From: Algiphilus aromaticivorans DG1253
Lineage (GTDB): Bacteria > Pseudomonadota > Gammaproteobacteria > Nevskiales > Nevskiaceae
Assembly (NCBI RefSeq): GCF_000733765.1
Contig: NZ_JPOG01000001.1
Coordinates: 3,038,001 to 3,102,000 of the forward strand
Reading direction: 5' to 3'
Length of the DNA stretch: 64,000 nucleotides
In this document: positions 17,635 through 26,785 of the stretch, in pieces
How positions within the stretch are numbered: position 1 is the first letter of the stretch
Layout of the letters: each line of letters starts with the position of its first letter
Position numbers and translations under genes: made by a program
Notes under the pieces: generated by a model
Seen by the model: only the letters and a program-made list of their open reading frames with translations
Databases searched by the model: none
Told to the model about the DNA's origin: nothing

Positions 17635-18888
17635 TCAGCCGTTCCAGACCGGCTGGGCGAAGGGCTCCACGGGCACCTCCTCGCCGGCAGCCACATCGCC
17701 GGTATCAGCTTCGAGGAAGACGAAGCAGTCGGCCGCGCTCATCGAACGCAGCACGCCCGAGCCCTGATGGCCCAGCGGCTCGACCGCCGTGCCACCGTCG
17801 ACCAGGCGCGCGCGCTGGAACTCGGCGCGGCCCGGCTTCTTGCGGATGGGCCCAGCCAGCGGCAGGCGCACGCGCAGCGGTGGCGCCGGCCGGCCGCCGG
17901 AAAGCTTGACCAGCGCCGGCCGCACCATCTGCAGGAAGGTCACCATCACCGACACCGGATTGCCGGGCAGGCCGAAGAAGTGCGCATCGCCGACGCGGCC
18001 GAAGGCCAGCGGCCGGCCGGGCTTGATGTTGACCTGCCAGAAACCGACATCGCCGCGCTGGCGCAGCACCTCCAGCACGTAATCGGCCGCGCCTACCGAG
18101 ACGCCACCGCTGCTGATGATGGCGTCGCAGCCGGCGGCGGCGTCGAAGGCCGCCTCCAGCGCCTCGGTGGTATCGCGGACGATGCCGAGATCGACCAGCG
18201 TCACGCCCAGCTCTTCCAGCATGGCGCGGATCGTGTAGCGATTGCTGTCGTGAATCTCGCCGGCATCCAGCGCCGTGCCCACCGGCTGCAGCTCGTCACC
18301 GGTGGAGAAGAAGGCAACGCGCGGCCGCCGATGCACCGCGACCTCGGCCGTGCCCACCGACGCCAGCACGCCCAGGTCAGCCGGGCGCAGCCAGTGGCCG
18401 GGTGACAGCACCGTATCGCCGCGCGCGAGATCCTCGCCGGCCTCGCGCACATTGCTGCCGGGTTTGGGCGCGTCATGGAAGACCACCGTCTCGCCGTCGG
18501 CTTCGGTGCGCTCCTGCATGACCACGGCATCGGCGCCGGCGGGCAGCACCGCGCCGGTCATGATGCGCACGCACTGGCCCACATCGACGCGGCCGTCGAA
18601 GGGATGCCCGGCGAAGCTGTCGCCGATCAGCCGCAGCTTCGTGCCCTTGTCGGGGATGTCGGCCGCGCGCAGCGCGTAGCCGTCCATGGCCGAGTTGGTG
18701 TGCGCCGGCACATCGACGCCGGCCGTGACCGGCTCGGCCAGCACGCGGTGCAGGGCCTCGGGCAGCGGCAGGCGCTCGGTCTCGGCCAGCGGCGCGACAG
18801 CCTCCAGGATGCGGGCGCGCGCCTCGTCCAGCGCCAGGCCAGGACTGTCGTGACCGCCGCCGCAGCCTGCGACTTCTTCTTGTTTCAC
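17635..18888 (-). CDS. moeA: Molybdopterin molybdotransferase MoeA
   Basis: 417 residues. MoeA landmarks: PAHTNSAMDGYALRAAD near residue 60 (substrate loop), RIMTGAVLPAGADAVVMQE near 105, FFSTGDEL near 190, SSGGVSVGAADYV near 258 and the FGLPGNPVSVMVTF loop near 310, ending with domain IV. Inserts molybdate or tungstate into adenylated pterin in the cytoplasm. ATGA overlap with mobA places it last in moaD2-moeB-mobA-moeA. The N-terminus MKQEEVAGCGGGHD carries a short Cys/Gly/His extension not usual in the family. Confidence 0.94.
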   Translation of the reverse strand: MKQEEVAGCGGGHDSPGLALDEARARILEAVAPLAETERLPLPEALHRVLAEPVTAGVDVPAHTNSAMDGYALRAADIPDKGTKLRLIGDSFAGHPFDGRVDVGQCVRIMTGAVLPAGADAVVMQERTEADGETVVFHDAPKPGSNVREAGEDLARGDTVLSPGHWLRPADLGVLASVGTAEVAVHRRPRVAFFSTGDELQPVGTALDAGEIHDSNRYTIRAMLEELGVTLVDLGIVRDTTEALEAAFDAAAGCDAIISSGGVSVGAADYVLEVLRQRGDVGFWQVNIKPGRPLAFGRVGDAHFFGLPGNPVSVMVTFLQMVRPALVKLSGGRPAPPLRVRLPLAGPIRKKPGRAEFQRARLVDGGTAVEPLGHQGSGVLRSMSAADCFVFLEADTGDVAAGEEVPVEPFAQPVWNG

Positions 18889-19496
18889 GATGCGTTCTCC
18901 ATGGCCGAGGCCAGCGCTTGCAGCTCCTCCGGCGTATTGATGTTGGCGAAAGGATCGGCGGCGGCGCCGAAGTCGACGGCGACCCAGCGATGGCGCCGGT
19001 ACCAGGCCATGACCTTGCGCTCACCGTCTCCGATGGCCGCCGCGAGATCGTCGACCAGCGCGCGCCGGATCAGCGCGTGCACCGGATGCAGCCGGCCCTC
19101 GGCCTCGACGACGGCGATGTCGGCGCTCTGCGCCTCGACGGCCATGCCCAGATGCAGCGCCAGATCGGTGGGCAGCAGTGGCGCGTCGCAGGGGGCGCAC
19201 AGCACCCATTCGGTGTCGGCAGCGGCGAGCACGGCGTGGATGCCGGCCAGCGGGCCGGGATAGACCTCGCCACCCCAGCCGCTGTCGGTCACCACCGGCG
19301 CGCCCAGGGCACGGTAGGCGTCGAGCGAGCGATTGGCGTTGACCAGCTGCGCGGCCGTCTGCGCGCGCAGCGCGTCCAACACATGCGCGGCCAGCGGGCG
19401 GCCGGCCAGCTCCAGCAGGCCCTTGTCGATGCCGCCCATGCGGCTGCCGGCGCCACCGGAAAGCACCGCGCCGGTGATGGCAGCGCGCTCAGGCAT
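18885..19496 (-). CDS. mobA: Molybdenum cofactor guanylyltransferase MobA
   Basis: 203 residues. The nucleotidyltransferase signature AVLSGGAGSRMGGIDKGLLEL is at the N-terminus, with NANRS, the GPLAGIHAVL segment and the CDAPLLPTDL metal-binding Asp near residue 100, all MobA features. Attaches GMP to Moco to form the bis-MGD cofactor that DMSO-reductase-family enzymes such as FdhA require. The 8-bp overlap with moeB and 4-bp overlap with moeA indicate tight coupling. Confidence 0.93.
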   Translation of the reverse strand: MPERAAITGAVLSGGAGSRMGGIDKGLLELAGRPLAAHVLDALRAQTAAQLVNANRSLDAYRALGAPVVTDSGWGGEVYPGPLAGIHAVLAAADTEWVLCAPCDAPLLPTDLALHLGMAVEAQSADIAVVEAEGRLHPVHALIRRALVDDLAAAIGDGERKVMAWYRRHRWVAVDFGAAADPFANINTPEELQALASAMENAS

Positions 19497-20658
19497 CGGT
19501 CGGGGCGGCCGCGCCGCTGCAGAAGTGCTCGTAGTCGATGTAGCCGGGGAAATCGCGGCCCGGCGCGCAGTAGGCGCAATCCGGGTCGGCCACCAGATTG
19601 AGAATGCGCGCGCGGCTGCGGCGGGCGTCGAAGAGCATCAGCCGGCCGGTCAGTGGCTCGCCGAAGCCGATGATGAGCTTGAGCACCTCCAGCGCCTGCA
19701 GCAGCCCGATGATGCCGGGCACCACACCCAGCACGCCGGCCTCGCTGCAGGGCGGCGCCAGCGCCGGATCGGGCGGCTCGGCGAAGAGGCAGCGATAGCA
19801 GGGCTGGCCGCCGGCGCCGAAGACCGCGACCTGCCCCTCGAAACCCTGCACGGCGCCATAGACATTGGGCAGGCCGAGCTTGATGCAGGCGTCGTTCACC
19901 AGATAGCGCGTCGGGAAGTTGTCGGAGCCGTCGACGACGATGTCGTAGTCGACGAGCACCGACTCGACGTTGTCGGCGGACAGCCGCAAGTCATGGGTAA
20001 GGACCGTGATCTGCGGGTTCAGCGCCTCCAACGTGGCGCGCGCCGAATCCACCTTGGCCTGGCCGACGCGGTCGTCGCGGTGCAGCACCTGCCGGTGCAG
20101 ATTGCTGCGGTCGACACGATCATGATCCACCAGCCCCAGCGTGCCGACGCCGGCCGCGGCGAGATACAGCGCCGCCGGCGAGCCCAGCCCGCCGGCGCCG
20201 ATGAGCAGTACGCGCGCCCGACCCAGCTTGGCCTGGCCGGCATCGCCCAACTCGGGCAGCACGATCTGGCGCGCATAGCGCTGCCGCGCGCCGGTGTCGA
20301 CCAGCTCGGGCAACACCCAGGGCAGGCCCTCGTCCTTCCAGCGGTTGAAGCCGCCCGCCACCGAGCGCACATCGGCGTAGCCCAGCCGCGTCAGATCGTC
20401 GGCCGCCAGCAGAGAGCGGCTGCCGCCGCCACAAAGCAGCAGCAATGGCTGCTCGGCGTCGGGGGCGAGGTCGGCGATGCGCAACTCCAGATAGCCACGC
20501 GTGAGCTGAGCAGCACCCTCGGGACTGCCCTGCAGAAGCTCGTCGGTCTCTCGGATATCTATAAGACGGACGCCCTGCTGCTGCAGCTCGCGCGCTTCCT
20601 GTGGCGAAACCTCGGCGATGCGCTGGCGCAGCGCCTCCAGATGCTGCTCGACGCCCAT
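19489..20658 (-). CDS. moeB: MoeB/ThiF-type E1-like adenylyltransferase fused to an N-terminal rhodanese domain
   Basis: 389 residues. Residues ~10-110 are a rhodanese domain with active-site loop LLLLCGGGSRS. Residues ~122-360 are the E1-like domain: RYARQIVLPELGDAGQAKL, Rossmann loop LLIGAGGLGSPAALYL, arginine-finger region RSNLHRQVLH, VVDGSDNFPTRYL, and zinc ligands CYRC and CAYC. Activates the Gly-Gly terminus of MoaD-like carriers; the rhodanese domain could supply sulfane sulfur, as in eukaryotic MOCS3, but there the rhodanese is C-terminal. Two bp downstream of a carrier gene ending in SGG. A thiS-type role is also possible. Confidence 0.9.
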   Translation of the reverse strand: MGVEQHLEALRQRIAEVSPQEARELQQQGVRLIDIRETDELLQGSPEGAAQLTRGYLELRIADLAPDAEQPLLLLCGGGSRSLLAADDLTRLGYADVRSVAGGFNRWKDEGLPWVLPELVDTGARQRYARQIVLPELGDAGQAKLGRARVLLIGAGGLGSPAALYLAAAGVGTLGLVDHDRVDRSNLHRQVLHRDDRVGQAKVDSARATLEALNPQITVLTHDLRLSADNVESVLVDYDIVVDGSDNFPTRYLVNDACIKLGLPNVYGAVQGFEGQVAVFGAGGQPCYRCLFAEPPDPALAPPCSEAGVLGVVPGIIGLLQALEVLKLIIGFGEPLTGRLMLFDARRSRARILNLVADPDCAYCAPGRDFPGYIDYEHFCSGAAAPTDA

Positions 20659-20660
20659 GG

Positions 20661-20939
20661 CTAGCCGCCCGACACCGAGGCCACGACCAGCAGCACGTCG
20701 CCCTCGGCGAGCGGCGTGTCCAGCCCCTGGGCGGCGCGCAGGTCGCGCTCGTTGAGATAGAGATTGACGTGCGGGCGCATGCCCCCGCCGCGATGCAGCA
20801 CGCGGTTGACCAGCAGCTCGTGCCGCGGCCGCAGCGCACCCAGCGCCTCACCCACCGTCGCGCCTTCGGCGGCCACGGTCGGCGTGTCGCCGGCCAGCGG
20901 CTGCAGCGCTTCGGGAAGCTCGATACGAATCTGCGCCAT
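20661..20939 (-). CDS. MoaD/ThiS-family ubiquitin-like sulfur carrier ending in Gly-Gly
   Basis: 92 residues from ATG 20939. Beta-grasp pattern IRIELPEALQPLAGDTPTV, then PHVNLYLNERDLRAAQGLDTPLAEGDVLLVVASVSGG. The terminal SGG at the stop codon is the functional end for adenylation and thiocarboxylation. It is closer to the CysO/long MoaD type (HVNLYLNERD..LAEGD) than to MoaD proper. Directly precedes the rhodanese-MoeB gene (2-bp gap), its likely activating enzyme. It may be the true MoaD, or serve a separate sulfur-transfer step. Confidence 0.85.
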   Translation of the reverse strand: MAQIRIELPEALQPLAGDTPTVAAEGATVGEALGALRPRHELLVNRVLHRGGGMRPHVNLYLNERDLRAAQGLDTPLAEGDVLLVVASVSGG

Positions 20940-20974
20940 GGCGTGCAAGGACTCCGTCGTAGCCTTCGACGCTA

Positions 20975-21739
20975 TCACAGCGCCTGCCGTGTGATGACCC
21001 CGACCAAGGGCGCATCGTCCTCGCCCCCGCGCAGGCGGGTCAGCACCACGCGCTCCAGCCGCGGGCCGGCCGCCAGCGCAGCGCGCGCAGCGGCTTCCGC
21101 GGCTTCGCGCCGCGGCGCGTCATCCACCTGATTGATAACCGGCACCACACGCATGCCCGCGGTGTGCTGCAGGCCGCCGTTGTTCGCCGCCAGCAGCGCA
21201 CCGACATGCGCGGCGGTGAGCACCTCCCCCGGCTGCATCTCCAGCAACGCCGCCAACTGCTCGGGGCGATGCACGTGCTTGTCGTCCAGCGGCTGGCCGA
21301 TGACGCCGGCCGAGACCAGCACCAGCACGCAGGCCGTTCCCGGCGGCAGCAGCGGCTCATCGGCCCTGGGCGCCTTGATGCCGCGCATGCGCGCGCCGTC
21401 GGCCTTGACCAGTGTCGTGTCGAAACCACCGGCGGCGTGCAGCCGGTCGACATCGGCCGGCGCCAGCCCGGCCAGCCGGCCCGGCTTGTCGGAGGGCTGC
21501 GCGAAGCCGAAGGTGCCTGCGCCCCGCACGGCCACCGCCAGCGCGATCAGCGTCTCGGTGGCGGCGACCTGCATGCGGATGCCGGCGGCGCGCGGCGGGG
21601 GCGCGGTATGCGCCGTCGCGGTCCAGGCGACCCGACCCGGCAACTCGCGCGCCAGCGCCAGCAGCAGGCTCTTCTTGCCACCGGCGCCGACGGCGGCGAC
21701 GATGCCGCCGCGCAGGCCCAGCGCCTCGGTCAGCGTCAT
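20975..21739 (-). CDS. yqeC: YqeC-like putative P-loop protein of (selenium-dependent) molybdoenzyme maturation
   Basis: 254 residues. P-loop AAVGAGGKKSLLLAL near residue 15, KADGARMRGIKAPRADEPLLPPGT near 115, HRPEQLAALL near 160 and VINQVDD near 203: the YqeC (TIGR03172-type) pattern, annotated as selenium cofactor biosynthesis because it is linked to selenium-dependent molybdenum hydroxylases. No xdh or SelD-linked genes are in the window, so here it probably serves the formate dehydrogenase cofactor pathway. Its start overlaps the upstream YVTN-repeat gene (ATGA). Confidence 0.75.
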   Translation of the reverse strand: MTLTEALGLRGGIVAAVGAGGKKSLLLALARELPGRVAWTATAHTAPPPRAAGIRMQVAATETLIALAVAVRGAGTFGFAQPSDKPGRLAGLAPADVDRLHAAGGFDTTLVKADGARMRGIKAPRADEPLLPPGTACVLVLVSAGVIGQPLDDKHVHRPEQLAALLEMQPGEVLTAAHVGALLAANNGGLQHTAGMRVVPVINQVDDAPRREAAEAAARAALAAGPRLERVVLTRLRGGEDDAPLVGVITRQAL

Positions 21740-22827
21740 CGCGCGACCGAGCCGGCGTCGACGCTGAGCACCGGCGGCAGGATGGCCGGCAACGGCAACC
21801 AGTGGTCGCCACGATCGCGGCTGTGGAAGACATGGCCGCTGGAAGTGCCGAAATACAGGCCGAGCGGATCGAGGCCGTCGCCGGCAAGACCGTCGCGCAG
21901 CACCGTCACGTAGCAGTGGCGCTGCGGCAGCCCCTCAGTCAGCGCCTGCCAGTGCGCGCCGGCATCCCGCGTGCGATAGACGCGCAGCCGCCCGTCGACC
22001 GTGGCGCGGAAATCGCTGGAATCCTCCGGGATGGTGAACAGCACGTCGGGGTCAACGGGGTCGATGGCCAGCGCGTAGCCGAAGTCGCTGGGCAGGCCCT
22101 CGGTGATCTCGACCCAGGAGCGCCCGCCGTCATCCGAGCGCCAGGTGCCGGTGTGACTCTGGCGGTAGAGCCGATCCGGATCGGCCGGATGCATGCGCAG
22201 CGTGTGGTCGTTGTGGCCAGCCACTGGCTCGGCCTCGGGCAGATAGGGCGCGCGCACCCCCTTGTTGCAGGCCTGCCAACTCGCACCGGCATCATCGGAG
22301 CGATAGACACCGCCGGCCGCCAACGCGCAATAGAGACGCTGACCGTGCACATGGATGGAATGCACCGCGCAGCCGCCCTTGGCCGGATGCCAGTGCTCGG
22401 CCGCGGGCTGGGTATGGAAGGCGTCGAGTCGCCGCCACCCTTCGCCGCGATCGGTGGAGACGAAGAGGCCGGGCGGTTCGATACCCGCATAGATCGTGTC
22501 CGGCGACTCCGCCGGTCCGGGCGCCAGGCTCCAGATCGTGCGCAGGCTGTCGGCCGTGTCGTCGTCGCCGTGGCGCGGCACCTCGGCGAGCGAATGCCAG
22601 CTGCGGCCGGCATCCGTGCTGCGATAGATGTGAATGCCCCACACCGGGTGATGCGCCGCCGCATAAGCGACCGTGCCGCCATGGCGCGGATCCAGAAAGG
22701 CGCGCTGAATCTCGTACCCGGCCAGATACGGCCCCTCCAGCGCGAACTGCTCGCGCTTGGGGTTGGCGCGCGCGACGAAGAGGCCCTTGCGCGTTCCGAT
22801 CAGCACGGCGATTTCGGCGAGCTTCAT
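21736..22827 (-). CDS. WD40/YVTN/BNR-like repeat protein (sialidase/sortilin-type propeller)
   Basis: 363 residues, no signal peptide. Several Asp-box/BNR motifs of the S-x-D-x-G-x-x-W type are visible: STDAGRSWHSL, STDRGEGWRRL, SDDAGASWQAC, SDDGGRSWVEI, TRDAGAHWQAL, SRDRGDHWLPL. That gives a six- or seven-bladed propeller similar to sortilin/Vps10-like proteins annotated as exo-alpha-sialidase, though no sialidase catalytic residues are evident. Coupled by ATGA to yqeC and divergent from mrp. Cofactor-cluster context suggests an accessory role in formate dehydrogenase assembly; function unknown. Confidence 0.78.
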   Translation of the reverse strand: MKLAEIAVLIGTRKGLFVARANPKREQFALEGPYLAGYEIQRAFLDPRHGGTVAYAAAHHPVWGIHIYRSTDAGRSWHSLAEVPRHGDDDTADSLRTIWSLAPGPAESPDTIYAGIEPPGLFVSTDRGEGWRRLDAFHTQPAAEHWHPAKGGCAVHSIHVHGQRLYCALAAGGVYRSDDAGASWQACNKGVRAPYLPEAEPVAGHNDHTLRMHPADPDRLYRQSHTGTWRSDDGGRSWVEITEGLPSDFGYALAIDPVDPDVLFTIPEDSSDFRATVDGRLRVYRTRDAGAHWQALTEGLPQRHCYVTVLRDGLAGDGLDPLGLYFGTSSGHVFHSRDRGDHWLPLPAILPPVLSVDAGSVAR

Positions 22828-23039
22828 CTTCCCAACGATCCGTTATCAACCGAAGCGCGACTATACGCAGGGGCGACCGGCCAAGTCTGCGCCGAAAGTC
22901 GAAACCCGGAAGGGCCGACACGCCGCGTACACTCGGGCGAAGATTCAAGAGATGCTTGGTGCAGGCGGCACGCTATGGCAGCGTGGCCGGGCATCGGGTT
23001 CCTGACACAACACATGCAACGGAGGCGGCGGAAGGATTC

Positions 23040-24128
23040 ATGAGCGATACGCTCCGCAAGCAGGTCGAGGCCACCATCAACGGCTACGAGGATCCCGTCT
23101 TCGACGCGTCGCTACAGAGCGCGCGCGAGCTGGCGGATCTGCAGATCGACGGCGACCGCGTGCAGGCGCGCCTGCGCTGCGGCTTTCCCACGCGCCGGCA
23201 CGGGCCGGAGCTGGCCGCCGGCATCAAGGCCGCCGTCGAGGCACTGGACGGCGTGACACATGCCGACATCACGGTGGAGACCGTCATTGCGCCGCGCGCC
23301 GCCCAGCAGGGCGTGCAGCGTCTCAAGAACGTCAAGAACATCATCGCCATCTCCTCGGCCAAGGGCGGTGTCGGTAAGTCCACCGTCGCCGCGAATCTGG
23401 CGCTGGCGCTGGCCGCCGAGGGCGCGGCCGTGGGCATGCTCGACGCCGACATCTACGGCCCCAGCCAGCCGCGCATGCTGGGCGTCAAGGGCAAGCCGGA
23501 CTCCGACGGCAAGAGCTTCGAGCCCATGCGCAGCTACAACATCGAGTCGATGTCGGTGGGCTATCTCATCGACGAGGAGCAGCCCATGGTCTGGCGCGGG
23601 CCGATGGTCACCCAGGCGCTGCAGCAGCTGCTCAACGACACCAACTGGCACGACCTCGACTATCTCATCGTCGACATGCCGCCGGGCACCGGCGACATCC
23701 AGCTGACGCTGTCGCAGCGCGTGCCCGTCTCCGGCGCGGTCATCGTCACGACCCCGCAGGACATCGCCACCCTCGACGCGCGCAAGGGTCTGCAGATGTT
23801 CAACAAGGTCAATGTGCCGGTGCTGGGCATCGTCGAGAACATGAGCATCCACGTCTGCTCGAACTGCGGGCACGAGGAGCACCTCTTCGGCGAAGGCGGC
23901 GGCCAGCGCGTGGCGCAGGACTACGGCGTGCCGCTGCTGGGCGCGCTGCCGCTGGAGATCGCCATCCGCGAGAACGCCGACAGCGGCCGTCCCAGCGTCG
24001 TCGCCGATCCGGACGGCGCGGCCGCCCAGCGCTTCCGCCAGGTTGCGCTGCGCATGACCGCCGCGCTGGCGTTGCAGGCGCGCGACTACAGTGCCGCCTT
24101 CCCCGATATCGTGGTGGAAGAGGACTGA
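23040..24128 (+). CDS. apbC: Mrp/NBP35/ApbC-family iron-sulfur carrier ATPase
   Basis: 362 residues from ATG 23040. An N-terminal MIP18/DUF59-like domain (about 1-85) precedes the deviant Walker A ISSAKGGVGKSTVAANLALAL near residue 102, DADIYGPSQPRMLG, IVDMPPGTGDIQLTL, and the C-terminal cluster motif CSNCGHEEHLFGEGGG (C-x2-C). Family role: binds and delivers 4Fe-4S clusters to target apoproteins. First gene of a run with DUF3305, DUF3306 and a polyferredoxin, so it likely provides clusters for the formate dehydrogenase subunits. Confidence 0.92.
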   Translation: MSDTLRKQVEATINGYEDPVFDASLQSARELADLQIDGDRVQARLRCGFPTRRHGPELAAGIKAAVEALDGVTHADITVETVIAPRAAQQGVQRLKNVKNIIAISSAKGGVGKSTVAANLALALAAEGAAVGMLDADIYGPSQPRMLGVKGKPDSDGKSFEPMRSYNIESMSVGYLIDEEQPMVWRGPMVTQALQQLLNDTNWHDLDYLIVDMPPGTGDIQLTLSQRVPVSGAVIVTTPQDIATLDARKGLQMFNKVNVPVLGIVENMSIHVCSNCGHEEHLFGEGGGQRVAQDYGVPLLGALPLEIAIRENADSGRPSVVADPDGAAAQRFRQVALRMTAALALQARDYSAAFPDIVVEED

Positions 24129-24130
24129 GC

Positions 24131-24580
24131 ATGGACAAGCACCCGCGCCGCTGCCTCAGCCTGCTGTTGCAATACAGCGGCCGCGGCTGGCAGCTGATGG
24201 GTGCCGTGCCAGAGCCCGAGGGCGCGCCCGTAGGCCCGGTGCGCGAGTTGGTCCGCGACGCCGCCGACGCGCGCCTGGTGCGCTGGAGCGGCTTTCCGCT
24301 GCAGCTGCACCCCGACGGCTGCGACGACTACTGGTTCAATGTCACCAGCCGCCAGCCGCTGCTCTTCGTTATGTGTCAGCCCGGCGACGACGGCGAGCCC
24401 CTTCCCGTAGGCGTCAGCGCCGATCAGGAGGACGGCGTGGCCGCCAGCGAGGTCGAGGGCATCGTCTTCGAAACCCCCATGCCACCGCCGCTCGTTCTGT
24501 GGGTGCGCGACTACGTCGCCGCCTACTGGCAGCCCGGCCCGCGCAAGAACAAGCGCAAGCCGCAGGAGGCCGGACAGTGA
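24131..24580 (+). CDS. DUF3305-like formate dehydrogenase accessory protein
   Basis: 149 residues, 2 bp after apbC. Pattern LLLQYSGRGWQLMGAVPE...RWSGFPLQLHPDGCDDYWFNVTSRQPLLFVMC is like DUF3305 proteins, which neighbour DUF3306 and formate dehydrogenase genes in proteobacteria. No signal peptide, membrane span or metal motif. Overlaps the next gene by 4 bp (GTGA). Molecular function unknown. Confidence 0.75.
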   Translation: MDKHPRRCLSLLLQYSGRGWQLMGAVPEPEGAPVGPVRELVRDAADARLVRWSGFPLQLHPDGCDDYWFNVTSRQPLLFVMCQPGDDGEPLPVGVSADQEDGVAASEVEGIVFETPMPPPLVLWVRDYVAAYWQPGPRKNKRKPQEAGQ

Positions 24581-25128
24581 GCGAACAGCGCGATTACGAG
24601 GAAAGCTTTCTCGCACGCTGGTCGCGCCGCAAGCTCGGGCAGCAGGAGGACGACGCGGAGGCCGGGGAGCGCGCCCTGTCCGAAGGTGCCGAGCCGGAAC
24701 CACCGGCCGAAGAGGCCGCGCAGCCTGAGCCACCCGGCGACGCCGACATGCCACCGCTGGAGAGCGTCGACGCCGGCGGCAGCGTCGAGCCCTTCTTCTC
24801 GCCGCGGGTCAGTAGCGGTCTGCGCCGGGCAGCGCTGCGCCGCCTGTTCCGGCGGCCCGAACTCAATGTCATCGACGGCCTCGACGACTACGCCGCGGAC
24901 TACCGCCACTTCACCCCGCTGGGCGACATCGTCACCGCCGACATGCGCTACCACCTGGAGCGTGCGCGCGCCAAGCTGGCCGAGCAACTGCAGGCCGATG
25001 ACGCGCAGCAAGCGGAGGCCGCCGAAAGCAAGCGGCCCGACAACATTGATAACGACAAGGAGACGGCCGCCGGCCCCTCCGATGGAGGCGACAACAATGA
25101 CCCCGAGCGAGGCAGCCACGAGGCTTGA
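24577..25128 (+). CDS. DUF3306-like formate dehydrogenase accessory protein
   Basis: 183 residues from GTG 24577. The family pattern is clear: FLARWSRRK near the N-terminus, an acidic Pro/Glu-rich linker, then FFSPRVSSGLRRAALRRLF, NVIDGLDDYAADYRHFTPLGDIVTADMRYH, and a low-complexity acidic tail. Cytoplasmic by lack of signals. Its 3' end overlaps the polyferredoxin gene by 32 bp. Function unknown; conserved linkage to formate dehydrogenase maturation genes is the only clue. Confidence 0.78.
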   Translation: MSEQRDYEESFLARWSRRKLGQQEDDAEAGERALSEGAEPEPPAEEAAQPEPPGDADMPPLESVDAGGSVEPFFSPRVSSGLRRAALRRLFRRPELNVIDGLDDYAADYRHFTPLGDIVTADMRYHLERARAKLAEQLQADDAQQAEAAESKRPDNIDNDKETAAGPSDGGDNNDPERGSHEA

Positions 25129-26785
25129 GCCCGACACCCTGCCGGCCACCGGCACTGCCGGCGAGGCGCGGCGCGCCGCACTGGCGCGCCTGCCGCCCGA
25201 GCCCATGCCGCAGTCCTGGGTGGAATACGCATCGCGCGGCGCGCTGCTCATCATCGGCCCGGCCGACGCAGCCTGGCCGGCGGCGACCCGCCTGCGCGAG
25301 GAACTCGACTGCTGGGTACTGGCGACCGCGCGTCCGACCGAGCCGCCAGAAGCCCCGCCACCGGCGCCCACCGCCTGGGGCACGCCCATGGATTGCACGG
25401 GGCATCTCGGCGCCTTCGCGCTGGGCATCAGCAACGAGAGCGGCGCCCTGCTGACAGTGGGCGAGGCCTTCGGCCGCGAGCGCAACGACTTCGACCTGAT
25501 CCTGGATCTGCAGGCAACGCCGGCCATCGGCCACGAGATCCCGCCACCGGGCTACTACCGCGGCCGCGGTGCCGACGCGTCCGAGCGCGCGCTCGCCGAG
25601 CTGCCGCAGATGGTCGGCACCTTCCAGAAGCCGAAGTACTTCAACTACGACCCGTACATCTGCGCCCACGGCGCTCGCGGGCTGGCCGGCTGCCGCAACT
25701 GCCTGGATGCCTGCGCCACCGGCGCGGCCATCAGCATCGGCGAGAAGATCGAGGTCGACCCCTATCTCTGCCAGGGCTGCGGCAGCTGCGCGACGAGCTG
25801 CCCCACCGGTGCCATCGGCTACGCGCTGCCCACCGCCGCCGAGCTGGTCGACACGCTGCGCCGGCTGATCGCCGACTACCGCGCGGCCGCGCCGGAGGCG
25901 CCGGCGCCCTGGCTCGTCTTCCACGGCCCCGAGGACGGGCTGGCTGTGCTGCAGGCGCAGGCCGCCGGGCTGCCCGAGCACTGCCTGCCGGTGCCGATCG
26001 AGGATGTAGGTGCGGTCGGGCCGGACGCCTGGCTGTCCGCGCTGGCCTTCGGCGCGGCCGGCGCCACGATGCTGACCGGCGCGCAGCCGGCTGCCAGGCT
26101 GGCCGCGACCACGCGCGAGCAGATCGACATCGCCACGGCCGTGCTGGAAGGCCTCGGCGACGCGCATGCGACGCGGCGCCTGCAGCTCGCGACCGACGCG
26201 CTGGCGGCGCCGGACGAGTTGCCCCCGCTGGTCGCGCAGCCAGCCACCTTCGGCGGGCTCGGCAGCAAGCGCGAGATCATGCAGCGCGCGCTCGCCCACC
26301 TCTGGGAGCAGGCCGGCCAACCGGCGGCGGCCGAGCTGCCGAAGGGCGCGCCCTTCGGCGCCATCGACGTCGACCGCGAGGCCTGCACGCTGTGCATGGC
26401 CTGCGTGTCGGTGTGCCCGGCATCGGCCGTCACCGGCGGCGGCGAGGAGCCCAAGCTGCTCTTCCGCGAGGACCGCTGCGTGCAATGCGGCCTCTGCGCC
26501 ACCGCCTGCCCCGAGGACGCCATTGCGCTGCAACCGCGCATCGACTTCGCCGCTCACGCCGAGCCAGCCGCGCGCGTGCTCAACGAGGAAGAACTGCTGC
26601 ACTGCCTCGACTGCGGCCAGGCCTTCGCCACGCGCAAGATCGTCGAGCGCATGGCGGAAAAGCTGGCCGGCCACTGGATGTTCCAGGACCCCGCCGCCCG
26701 CGAGCGCCTCTACACCTGCGAGGAATGTCGCGTGAAGCGCGTGCTCAACGACGAGAACGCCATGGCGCAGCAGCGTGAGCGCTGA
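25097..26785 (+). CDS. Multi-[4Fe-4S] ferredoxin-like protein of the formate dehydrogenase cluster
   Basis: 562 residues from ATG 25097 (SD GGAGG). Two separate cluster regions: GCRNCLDACATGA with CQGCGSCATSCPTGA near residues 195-240, and CTLCMACVSVCPASA with CVQCGLCATACPEDA near 430-475. An additional Cys-rich C-terminus follows (LHCLDCGQAF..., CEECR). The central ~170 residues lack Cys. This large polyferredoxin is a recurrent neighbour of DUF3305/DUF3306 and Tat-exported formate dehydrogenases; an electron-transfer or cluster-donor role is inferred. Its stop lies within a GAGCGCT tandem repeat. Confidence 0.82.
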   Translation: MTPSEAATRLEPDTLPATGTAGEARRAALARLPPEPMPQSWVEYASRGALLIIGPADAAWPAATRLREELDCWVLATARPTEPPEAPPPAPTAWGTPMDCTGHLGAFALGISNESGALLTVGEAFGRERNDFDLILDLQATPAIGHEIPPPGYYRGRGADASERALAELPQMVGTFQKPKYFNYDPYICAHGARGLAGCRNCLDACATGAAISIGEKIEVDPYLCQGCGSCATSCPTGAIGYALPTAAELVDTLRRLIADYRAAAPEAPAPWLVFHGPEDGLAVLQAQAAGLPEHCLPVPIEDVGAVGPDAWLSALAFGAAGATMLTGAQPAARLAATTREQIDIATAVLEGLGDAHATRRLQLATDALAAPDELPPLVAQPATFGGLGSKREIMQRALAHLWEQAGQPAAAELPKGAPFGAIDVDREACTLCMACVSVCPASAVTGGGEEPKLLFREDRCVQCGLCATACPEDAIALQPRIDFAAHAEPAARVLNEEELLHCLDCGQAFATRKIVERMAEKLAGHWMFQDPAARERLYTCEECRVKRVLNDENAMAQQRER

